From assembly GCA_021779435.1 (NCBI GenBank), contig JAJYAR010000229.1:1-5181 (forward strand): a stretch of DNA of 5,181 nt. Direction: 5' to 3'. Position numbers and translations under genes: made by a program. This DNA comes from a bacterium (GTDB lineage Bacteria > Verrucomicrobiota > Verrucomicrobiae > JAJYAR01). The stretch's first letter is position 1; every line of letters begins with the position of its first letter. This document shows, in pieces, positions 1 through 5,181 of the stretch. A model generated the notes under the pieces. The model was not told the origin of the DNA. It was given only the letters and a program-made list of their open reading frames with translations, and did no database searches.

Positions 1-139
1 CAGTGAGGTCGATCTCGATCGACTCGGGTGAAGTCGGCATCGCGGCGCGCACTTCATCGCGGAACTGCGACGCGTTCACCGCGTTGAGTTCGGAGATTTC
101 GCTGACGCGGAGATTGTTTCCGTCGTGCTCGATTTTCAT
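1..139 (-). CDS. STAS-domain protein (anti-sigma-factor-antagonist type), N-terminal 46 residues, cut by window edge
   Basis: The frame opens with ATG at 139-137 and reads 46 codons to the window edge without a stop. The protein begins MKIEHDGNNLRVSEISELNA and continues to a strand ending IEIDLT. This matches the first half of a small STAS domain: a beta strand, an LNAVNASQFRDEV helix start where STAS proteins usually read 'LDxxNAxxLRxxL', then the 'vxIDLs' strand that precedes the phosphorylatable Ser/Thr loop. That loop lies outside the window, so I cannot say whether the phospho-site is present. STAS proteins of the SpoIIAA/RsbV/SypA type act in the cytoplasm by binding anti-sigma or anti-partner kinases in a phosphorylation-controlled way. 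The gene follows the polysaccharide operon on the same strand after 65 bases, so it may be co-transcribed. No Shine-Dalgarno sequence precedes the ATG. An MlaB-like STAS protein is an alternative. Confidence 0.7.
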   Translation of the reverse strand, partial: MKIEHDGNNLRVSEISELNAVNASQFRDEVRAAMPTSPESIEIDLT

Positions 140-179
140 GGAGTCGTTGTGAGGTTTGCTTCGATTCGTTGCGTGGGCC

Positions 180-199
180 CGCAGCCGTCACCGGCCGCG
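180..199 (-). other. Imperfect hairpin between the fusion gene and the STAS gene
   Basis: Read on the minus strand, positions 199-193 (CGCGGCC) can pair with 186-180 (GGCTGCG) around a six-base loop. This gives a seven-pair stem with one G-U wobble. It lies just after the stop codon at 205 and before the STAS start at 139. No U-tract follows, so it is not a standard Rho-independent terminator. It could slow transcription, protect mRNA ends, or be chance in GC-rich DNA. I see no clear promoter in the 65-base gap. Confidence 0.25.
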
Positions 200-204
200 C
201 CGTT

Positions 205-1524
205 TCAGATCTCCTGCTTCGGCACGAGGTCCTCCAGGGGAACGGGAGCCTCCTTGCGGCGGTGTCCCCTGATCGGCCACACGGCGGCCGAACGGACCAG
301 GGAGCGGTACAGGATGAGCCAGTCGAGCCGTCGGCTGGCGTTCACGGCGTAGAAACTCGCGTGTGCGATCGCGTCGTCGCTGACGCCGTCGGGACAGCCG
401 TACGCGTCCGCAAGGGAGATGAGTCCCACGGGTGCGCACAGCCACAGCCGCTCGAAGTCGTTCTTGAGCGCGAGGGCCTGGATCGGGCGGAGCGGACGGT
501 TGCCGGTCCAGCGCATGTCGCCCCTGAAGATGCTCCAGAGCTGAGGCCAGCGCCGCAGCCAGGTGCGCGCGCCCGAAAGTTCATAGTAGGCGAATGTCAC
601 CGAGCCGGAGAAACGGCCCGGGTGGCTGCGAAGCGCGAGTCTCAGATGCCAGGGAGCCTCGCCCCGGATCAGCGACAACAGCACGACACTGGCCGCCACG
701 GGCGACGTCACCAGCAGGGTGGCGAGCGCCGCGACCCGGCTGGGGAGCGAGGCGCCGCCGGGCGGCGACTGCCGGTCGGCCAGGTTGGCGAGGAGAAGGG
801 GATCCGGGACATGCAGCACCGACCCAAGCCGCCAGCTGACAAGCAGCGAGCCGTGGCTAAGCGAGCGCTCGACCGAGACGAACTTTCCGACGTAGGTGCC
901 GGGGCCGACCTGGCTTTCAACGACACGGGCCCCCTCATCGACAATCACGCCGTTCTCGATGACCGCTCCCGGACCGATCTCGGTATCCGGGCCGATGCGG
1001 ACATGGTCCCCGATCCAGCAGGGAGCGATCAGCCGCGCGGACGGGGCAATGTCGGCGCGGAGGCCGATCCAGATTCCAGGCGACGTTTCCCTCGCGCCAA
1101 TCCGGCCGGGCGTGGCCGCGCGCGGAATCCAGCCGCGCGTCGCGGCGAACCACGCGGCGTAGTCCTCGAAGAGCGGCATGTCGGGCGCGCCGGGAAGCCG
1201 GTCGAGCACGATGACATCCTTGAGCCATTCGGAAGCCGGGCCGGTGCGATGGCGCAGCGCCGCCTCGGATACGGAAGGTTCCTGCGAAACCGGCAGCACG
1301 TCGATCCGGATGCCCCAGCGCCGGCCGTCGCCGACAAGGGCGCGAACGGAAGCGGGCCGATCGGAGGCGAGCGCGACCACGTGGTTTACGCCGGACGCAA
1401 CGAGCTCGTCGATCCAGAGCTCGATCAGGGATCGTCCGAACAGTGGCGCGACGACCAGGGGCGACGCCGCCGCGAGTTCGGCGACGCCGGGCCTGTCCGC
1501 GGGACATATCAGAAGCGCTTTCAT
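205..1524 (-). CDS. Three-part fusion: nucleotidyltransferase-like domain, left-handed beta-helix, degenerate sugar-transferase domain
   Basis: The protein has 439 residues. Residues 1-125 resemble the alpha/beta nucleotidyltransferase fold of NDP-sugar pyrophosphorylases: MKALLICPAD, then PLFGRSLIELWIDELVASGV, like 'PLxGKPLIEHxIexLxxxGI'. However, the nucleotide-binding GxGTR-type loop is not visible. Residues about 145-228 carry hexapeptide-like repeats (WIGDHVRIGPDTEIGPGAVI) typical of a left-handed beta-helix. Residues about 265-412 begin with a hydrophobic segment (264-286, SPVAASVVLL) and follow the outline of the bacterial sugar transferase domain, including WPQLWSIFRGDMRWTGNRP (326-344). 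The KFRSM motif is lost, and Arg324-Arg325 stand where the catalytic Asp-Glu belongs. ATG at 1524 overlaps the preceding gene's stop as TGATG, which suggests translational coupling and supports this start. It is probably a membrane-associated partner or regulator of the active transferase, or a precursor-channelling protein. Activity of the N-terminal domain is uncertain. Confidence 0.85.
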   Translation of the reverse strand: MKALLICPADRPGVAELAAASPLVVAPLFGRSLIELWIDELVASGVNHVVALASDRPASVRALVGDGRRWGIRIDVLPVSQEPSVSEAALRHRTGPASEWLKDVIVLDRLPGAPDMPLFEDYAAWFAATRGWIPRAATPGRIGARETSPGIWIGLRADIAPSARLIAPCWIGDHVRIGPDTEIGPGAVIENGVIVDEGARVVESQVGPGTYVGKFVSVERSLSHGSLLVSWRLGSVLHVPDPLLLANLADRQSPPGGASLPSRVAALATLLVTSPVAASVVLLSLIRGEAPWHLRLALRSHPGRFSGSVTFAYYELSGARTWLRRWPQLWSIFRGDMRWTGNRPLRPIQALALKNDFERLWLCAPVGLISLADAYGCPDGVSDDAIAHASFYAVNASRRLDWLILYRSLVRSAAVWPIRGHRRKEAPVPLEDLVPKQEI

Positions 1525-2261
1525 CAGTACGCGCCGTTTCCGGAGAGAACCGCGGGGACGGTCTTGAGGAGGATCTTCATGTCCTCCCGAAGGCTCCGGC
1601 TCTCGATGTAGCGGACATCGAGTTGAACCTGTCCTGGAAAATCGATCCGGGCCCGGCCGCTGACCTGCCAGATGCACGTGAGCCCCGGCTTCACCGCGAG
1701 ACGGCGGCGGTCGGAGAGGGAGTACATCGCGACCTCACGCGGCACAGGCGGGCGGGGGCCGACGAGCGACATGTCGCCCCGGAGGACGTTGAGGAACTGC
1801 GGGAGCTCATCGAGCGAGTACTTTCTGAGGAACCGCCCCACACGGGTGATCCGGGGGTCGTCCTTGATCTTGAACGTGACGCCGCGTGCGTGGTGGTTCC
1901 TCTGCAGGAGGTCCCGGAGCCGCTGTTCCGCGTCGATCCGCATCGAGCGGAACTTCAGCATCAGAAACTCGCGTCCGAACAGCCCGACACGCACCTGCCG
2001 GAAGAACACGGGCCCGCGGTCCTCGAACTTGATCAGCACGGCGATGAGCACGAACACCGGGCTGAGGCACACGAGCGCGCACAGCCCGAGCACGAGGTCG
2101 ACGGCGCGTTTCGCGACGGAGGCTCCGCCAATGACGCACCTCCAGCTGAGGCGTTTCCAGGCGAGGTAAAGCAGCTGCCGGCGCCGTCCCCAGGAGGTCG
2201 ACAATGCGGCGAAGTGATCGACGCTGGCTGGTCGTACGATGTGCTCAGACGCAGTATTCAT
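1524..2261 (-). CDS. Undecaprenyl-phosphate sugar-1-phosphate transferase (initiating transferase, bacterial sugar transferase family)
   Basis: This 245-residue protein is a short-form polyisoprenyl-phosphate sugar-1-phosphate transferase of the PglC/EpsL/WbaP C-terminal type. It moves a sugar phosphate from a UDP-sugar to undecaprenyl phosphate at the cytoplasmic face of the inner membrane and so starts repeat-unit assembly. The visible motifs are a single hydrophobic re-entrant segment (about 54-78, KRAVDLVLGL then LSPVFVLIAVLIKFEDRGP), KFRSM (103-107), the catalytic dyad Asp151-Glu152 in SLDELPQ, RGDMSLVGPRP (161-171) and KPGLTCIWQVSGR (191-203). The four-helix N-terminal half of WbaP-type enzymes is absent. 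About 50 extra N-terminal residues rich in Arg and Trp precede the membrane segment. I chose ATG at 2261; a TTG three codons upstream (2270) is possible. The start overlaps the kinase gene by 17 bases, and the stop shares a base with the next start. The sugar substrate cannot be read from the sequence. Confidence 0.95.
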   Translation of the reverse strand: MNTASEHIVRPASVDHFAALSTSWGRRRQLLYLAWKRLSWRCVIGGASVAKRAVDLVLGLCALVCLSPVFVLIAVLIKFEDRGPVFFRQVRVGLFGREFLMLKFRSMRIDAEQRLRDLLQRNHHARGVTFKIKDDPRITRVGRFLRKYSLDELPQFLNVLRGDMSLVGPRPPVPREVAMYSLSDRRRLAVKPGLTCIWQVSGRARIDFPGQVQLDVRYIESRSLREDMKILLKTVPAVLSGNGAY

Positions 2262-2949
2262 GTTGGACAAGCAGCGAGGTCATTTCGGTGCGGAAGGTGG
2301 CGAGGCCCCACGAAGGGGTGAGACCGTGACGGGAAAGCAGCTCCCAGAGCCTGTCGGCGAAGCGCTCGATTTCGGGACCGCGGAAAGGCTGCGCGAGAAC
2401 GATGTCGGCGACTCTCCTCTGGGGCGCGACGTAGCGCTCGTGCATGGGAAAGACCATGGTCGCGAGCCTCCGGCGGACGGCGGCGGGGGTGTAGCCGCGT
2501 TCCGTCGTGTCGCGCGCGAGCCGTCGCTCCAGGCGCAGGGAGGGCGCTGCATCGAGATAGACGGAAAGATCGAACAGCGGGCGGAGCGCGGCGGGCCTCA
2601 GCAGCCACAGCCCGTCGACAAAGGTGACGCGACGCGGGATCCACGTGCGGCGGTGCGGGGTGCGCGAGTACGTAGAGAAGTCGTACTCCGGCACGCGGCT
2701 TGGCAGCCCGGACCTGCAGTCGTGCAGCACCCGCGCGGCCTCGTTCCAGTCGATCGCTCCGGGAACGTCGAAGTTCGTGCGCGCCCGTTCGACCAGTGAC
2801 AGGTGTGAGCGATCGCGGTAGAAGTTGTCCATCGACAGATGCCCCGCGTCCTCGCCCACGAGTCGGCACAACCGCTGGACGAGCCACGACTTCCCGGCGC
2901 CACTCCCGCCGACGACGGCGATGATGAGATTGTGGGCGCGCGGGTTCAT
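2245..2949 (-). CDS. P-loop kinase of the uridine kinase/phosphoribulokinase family, substrate unclear
   Basis: The protein has 234 residues. It carries Walker A GGSGAGKS (14-21), DNFYRD (41-46, matching the DSFYRD segment with the catalytic Asp of uridine-cytidine kinases), NFDVPGAIDW (59-68, family 'NFDhPdAfD'), YDFSTYSR (89-96), FVDGLWLL (110-117, family 'vxEGIlxx'), the lid RRLARDTTERG (142-152) and HERYVAPQRRVADIVL (170-185). The core is a near full-length family match, and the C-terminus ends just after it. Uridine kinases make UMP from uridine and a nucleoside triphosphate in the cytoplasm. Here the His that contacts the base in the human UCK2 motif YDFVSHSR is Tyr94, so another substrate is plausible, perhaps a sugar or another nucleoside. 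ATG at 2949 overlaps the glycosyltransferase stop by four bases (ATGA), which fixes the start well. Its position between two glycan enzymes suggests precursor supply, which is inference. Confidence 0.88.
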   Translation of the reverse strand: MNPRAHNLIIAVVGGSGAGKSWLVQRLCRLVGEDAGHLSMDNFYRDRSHLSLVERARTNFDVPGAIDWNEAARVLHDCRSGLPSRVPEYDFSTYSRTPHRRTWIPRRVTFVDGLWLLRPAALRPLFDLSVYLDAAPSLRLERRLARDTTERGYTPAAVRRRLATMVFPMHERYVAPQRRVADIVLAQPFRGPEIERFADRLWELLSRHGLTPSWGLATFRTEMTSLLVQHEYCV

Positions 2950-4163
2950 GCGGGCACGGCCGAGCGGGCCAGGGAGCGACCGACTGTTCCGGAAACGCGG
3001 GTGAAGAGGTCCTCGAGCCCGTCGATGTAGGCCTCGAAATTGAAACGTTCGCCGACCCACTGCCTGCCATGCTCGCCCATCTTGCGCGCGAGCAGCTTGT
3101 CACGCAGCAGCTCCTCCACTCCCGCCGCGTAGCGTTCGCGATCCATCCAGGGCACGAGGAATCCATTCCAGCCGTCCACGAGCCACTCGCGGATCGCGCC
3201 GGCGTCGAAGGCGATCACGGGAAGCCCGTGCCGCATCGCCTCGAGCCCCACCGCCCCGAACGGCTCGGGCCAGACCGAACTCATCAACGCGATCGTGGCC
3301 TCGGCGTAGTGCTCCGCGATCGCGGCCTGCGGTATGAAGCCGGTGAACGTGACGCGCTCCTCGAGACCGAGGCTGCGGCACAGCTGCTCGCAGTACCGGC
3401 GGTGGCTGCCATCGCCAATGACCAGGCACTCGAAAGGCTCGCGCACGAGCGCCAGCGCTTCGAGCAGGATGTCCACGCCCTTGCCGCGAAGAATCTGGCC
3501 CGCATAGACGATGCGGTTTGCGGGGCCGAAGCTGGGGTTTGCACCCGCCTCCACGCTGCGGGGGACGGGCGGGTGAATCTCGATCCGGGCGGGCGTGAAC
3601 CCATTCCGGAGGAGTTCGTCCTTCATGTACGTGCTCGCCACGAGCACCCTCGCGAACTTCTGGTTCAGGGCGATCTCGCGCAGTTTCGCGGTGTAGCTCA
3701 CCCACTGCACAGGGAAGCCCCCGCTGCGGTCGCGGGCCACCATGGCCGCGCAGGGGAAGACGCACCGGAACGAGGCCGCGTGCGTGCATATCTCCCGCGT
3801 CAGCGGGTGGTACTTGTACCCGCGCATGCAATAGAGGTCGTGGTCGTGGACCATCCGGATGACCGGAGCCGTCGAGCGGGTGAGGGCGTCGAGGACATCG
3901 ATGTCCGGCATCTTGTGCACGAATACCAGATCGGGCCTGAAGCCGAGGAGCGCCGCGCGGACGGAGGGAACGGCACCGTGCGGGGGCAGCGCGAACCGCT
4001 CCGCGAAGGTGTCGCGCCAGAGGTCCTGCTCGTGTTCGGTGGAGGCGCCATGAAGGATCGCGAGCGTGTGGCCGCGACGCTTCATTTCCGTCGCTGTCGC
4101 GAGGATATTCGCCTCGGCGCCGCCGAGGGCACCGAACCTTTCATGTACGTAGAGCAGGCGCAT
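2946..4163 (-). CDS. GT4-family glycosyltransferase (GT-B fold)
   Basis: The 405-residue protein has the usual length and two-domain layout of GT4 retaining glycosyltransferases. The N-terminal acceptor domain starts MRLLYVHERFGALGGAEANI with the GGAE turn (14-17). The C-terminal nucleotide-sugar domain has IVYAGQILRGKGVDILLEAL (218-237), VIGDGS (248-253), VTFTGFIP (271-278) and the Glu-x7-Glu motif in PEPFGAVGLEA (Glu300 and Glu308). PVIAFDAGAIREWLVDGWNG (315-334) is also typical. Residues 106-138 hold two His and four Cys (Cys112, 126, 134, 138). It would add a sugar to the lipid-linked intermediate on the cytoplasmic side; donor and linkage are unknown. It is the first gene of the minus-strand operon. 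ATG at 4163 is chosen because homology begins there; the frame stays open to 4340, but that stretch looks non-coding. No Shine-Dalgarno sequence is visible. The last 15 residues look like a poorly conserved tail. Confidence 0.95.
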   Translation of the reverse strand: MRLLYVHERFGALGGAEANILATATEMKRRGHTLAILHGASTEHEQDLWRDTFAERFALPPHGAVPSVRAALLGFRPDLVFVHKMPDIDVLDALTRSTAPVIRMVHDHDLYCMRGYKYHPLTREICTHAASFRCVFPCAAMVARDRSGGFPVQWVSYTAKLREIALNQKFARVLVASTYMKDELLRNGFTPARIEIHPPVPRSVEAGANPSFGPANRIVYAGQILRGKGVDILLEALALVREPFECLVIGDGSHRRYCEQLCRSLGLEERVTFTGFIPQAAIAEHYAEATIALMSSVWPEPFGAVGLEAMRHGLPVIAFDAGAIREWLVDGWNGFLVPWMDRERYAAGVEELLRDKLLARKMGEHGRQWVGERFNFEAYIDGLEDLFTRVSGTVGRSLARSAVPA

Positions 4164-4215
4164 GGGTGCGTGTTGTGTCCGCAGTGCGTGGGTCAAGTGA
4201 CGAAAGAGTAACGAA

Positions 4216-4238
4216 GGGGGCAGGGGGGGTGCAGTGGG
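4216..4238 (+). other. Possible G-quadruplex motif in the operon leader
   Basis: The plus strand has G-runs of five (4216-4220), seven (4223-4229) and three (4236-4238). Splitting the seven-G run gives four tracts of at least three Gs with loops of 2, 1 and 6 bases, which meets the usual G-quadruplex pattern. The G-rich strand is the template strand for the leftward operon, 53 bases or more ahead of the glycosyltransferase start. Folding has not been tested, and G-runs can arise by chance in such DNA. Confidence 0.3.
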
Positions 4239-4426
4239 TGAAGACCCAAAACGGATTGAGGTGCGTCCCCAACCGGCGTGCCGCCACGCCCGATCGTCCC
4301 GTGCACGGCTCGCGGACGCCACCATATGGAGGGGCGTCACCGGATGGCGCGTACTTGCGAAGATGCTACAAATCAGCGCGAAGCGAGTGGGGTGAATCCC
4401 TACCGCCGTGTTCGCTCTCCGCCCTA

Positions 4427-4455
4427 TTCTGCCCCTTCACCCGACCCGATACACT
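4427..4455 (+). promoter_or_regulatory. Weak candidate promoter for the rsbR-like gene
   Basis: TACACT at 4450-4455 resembles a sigma-70 -10 hexamer and sits about 50 bases before the rsbR-like ATG. At 17-base spacing the -35 position is TTCTGC (4427-4432), which matches the consensus poorly. The housekeeping promoter consensus of this organism is unknown, so this is only a candidate. Confidence 0.2.
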
Positions 4456-4506
4456 CCCGGCCGGTCCCCATTGCCACGAAAATGCCGTGCTTACCCCATC
4501 CAGCCG

Positions 4507-5181
4507 ATGAAACGAAAAGCTGAGTTCAAGATTCAGAATATCACACATCCGTCGGCCCCCCTCGCCGACTACAATGACCCGCTTCTGCGCGAACTGGTGT
4601 CGCACCTCCGGCAGAATCGCACGCAACTCCGCGAGGAGTGGGCGCGTAGGATCACCGACGCCCAGCTGCTCACGGCAATGACCAAGGAGGAGATCTTCTC
4701 GGAGGCGACCTCCGTGTATGACAACTACGTCGAGGTCCTTGAGACCGGCAGTGTCGAGGCCCTCCAGGCGTATGCGCGAAACCTCTCGGAGCGCATCATC
4801 CCCCGGGGGGTCGAGACCCACGAAGTGGTCGGAATCGTACTCCTGCTCCGCGACGTCCTCGCCCGATCTCTCTTCAAGAAGTACCAGGAGGACTTCGACC
4901 TGCTGAACAAGGTGCTCGATGCCTACGAACCGGCGGCCAACCGCATCGCGAACACCGTCGCGGTGAGCTTCGTCCAGGAGCGCGAGCGCGTCATCCGGCA
5001 GCAGCAGGAGGCGATCCGCGAGCTGTCGACTCCGGTGCTCCAGGTGCGCGAGCGGCTGCTCATCCTGCCCATGATCGGGGTGATCGACGCGCACCGGGCG
5101 CGCCAGCTGACCGAGCAGCTGCTCCGCGGCATCCGCGCCAATCGCGCGAAGGTCGTCGTCGTGGACATCACCGGCGTGCCG
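4507..5181 (+). CDS. RsbR-like stressosome protein (RsbRD-type N-terminal domain plus STAS), 3' end outside window
   Basis: ATG at 4507 opens 225 codons that run to the window edge with no stop. Residues about 25-155 form a helical domain (DPLLRELVSHLRQNRTQLRE, then ARRITDAQLL, LSERIIPRGVETHEVVGIVL, RDVLARSLFKKY), as in the RsbRD N-terminal family. A helical linker rich in Glu, Arg and Gln (157-170) leads into a STAS domain. From 170 it reads IRELSTPVLQVRERLLILPM then GVIDAHRARQLTEQLLRGIR and VVVVDITGVP, very close to RsbR proteins. Such proteins build the stressosome core with RsbS and hold the kinase RsbT until stress. The residue matching phospho-Thr171 of B. subtilis RsbRA is Ala195; the Thr205 match would lie about four codons past the edge. 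rsbS and rsbT homologues would be expected downstream. It is transcribed away from the polysaccharide operon. No Shine-Dalgarno sequence is seen. A full RsbR is normally about 280 residues, so roughly 50-60 residues are missing. Confidence 0.9.
   Translation, partial: MKRKAEFKIQNITHPSAPLADYNDPLLRELVSHLRQNRTQLREEWARRITDAQLLTAMTKEEIFSEATSVYDNYVEVLETGSVEALQAYARNLSERIIPRGVETHEVVGIVLLLRDVLARSLFKKYQEDFDLLNKVLDAYEPAANRIANTVAVSFVQERERVIRQQQEAIRELSTPVLQVRERLLILPMIGVIDAHRARQLTEQLLRGIRANRAKVVVVDITGVP

Larger units (their letters stand above)
4164..4506. other. Divergent intergenic region between the polysaccharide operon and the rsbR-like gene
   Basis: These 343 bases lie between two divergent starts and must hold promoters for both directions, unless the operon has others upstream. 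I see no convincing coding region, RNA gene or classic sigma-70 promoter toward the minus strand. Notable items are a G-rich run at 4216-4238, a near-repeat of GCAGTGNGTG (4181-4190 and 4231-4240), two copies of GCGAAG (4357-4362 and 4379-4384), and a possible -10 element for the plus strand near 4450. The region is somewhat less GC-rich in its last 150 bases, which fits promoter DNA. Confidence 0.6.

Noticed and set aside
169..1611. Long plus-strand open frame of 480 codons
   Set aside because: It lies antisense to the fusion gene, is Arg/Gly/Pro-rich without recognisable motifs, and is what GC-rich codon bias produces opposite a real gene.
2262..2270. TTG start for the sugar transferase at 2270
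   Set aside because: It has no better ribosome binding site than the ATG at 2261 and would only add three residues, so ATG is preferred. It cannot be excluded.
1443..2321. Plus-strand open frame of 292 codons
   Set aside because: It is antisense to the sugar transferase, whose motifs are unmistakable on the other strand, and has no recognisable domain.
3069..4211. Plus-strand open frame of 380 codons
   Set aside because: It is antisense to the GT4 glycosyltransferase and rich in His, Arg, Glu and Ala with no family motif.
4323..4328. CATATG palindrome in the divergent region
   Set aside because: A lone six-base palindrome is expected by chance, and no second copy at operator spacing was seen.
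4164..4340. N-terminal extension of the glycosyltransferase by 59 codons
   Set aside because: The extension is Arg/Pro-rich and matches nothing in GT4 proteins, whose conserved first strand begins at MRLLYVHERFG.
4389..4400. GGGG-TGAAT-CCC inverted repeat
   Set aside because: A three-base stem is too short to support an operator or terminator.
4366..5094. Minus-strand open frame of 242 codons
   Set aside because: It is opposite the RsbR-like gene, whose STAS and N-terminal domains are clear. The Asp/Leu/Arg-rich product looks like a codon-bias shadow.

Overview
The window is strongly GC-rich and densely coding. It reads as one end of a cell-surface polysaccharide (exopolysaccharide or capsule type) cluster from a high-GC environmental bacterium, probably diderm. 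I cannot fix the phylum. None of the six visible start codons has a recognisable Shine-Dalgarno sequence, and an RsbR-type stressosome gene is present. Both fit several phyla, for example Gemmatimonadota, Verrucomicrobiota or Myxococcota.

Layout: four genes on the minus strand run right to left from about 4163 to 205 and overlap end to start. They encode a GT4 glycosyltransferase (4163-2946), a uridine-kinase-family P-loop kinase (2949-2245), a polyisoprenyl-phosphate sugar-1-phosphate transferase (2261-1524), and an unusual three-part protein (1524-205). That last protein joins a nucleotidyltransferase-like domain, a left-handed beta-helix and a degenerate copy of the sugar transferase fold. 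After a 65-base gap, the start of a small STAS-domain protein follows on the same strand and leaves the window at position 1. To the right, a 343-base non-coding divergent region separates the cluster from a plus-strand RsbR-like stressosome gene that runs off the right edge at 5181.

Likely joint function: the active sugar transferase would load the first sugar-1-phosphate onto undecaprenyl phosphate at the inner membrane, and the GT4 enzyme would extend it. The kinase and the nucleotidyltransferase-like fusion may supply or channel a precursor, or may regulate the initiating step. STAS and RsbR proteins flank the cluster, which suggests partner-switching control of polysaccharide synthesis.

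The strongest unusual signals are: (1) the fusion protein, whose C-terminal part keeps the outline of the initiating transferase but has Arg-Arg where the catalytic Asp-Glu should be; (2) the kinase, in which a uridine-kinase base-contact His is replaced by Tyr; (3) the RsbR-like protein, which has Ala at the position matching phospho-Thr171 of Bacillus subtilis RsbRA. No flippase, polymerase, export gene, RNA gene, mobile element or CRISPR array is visible.
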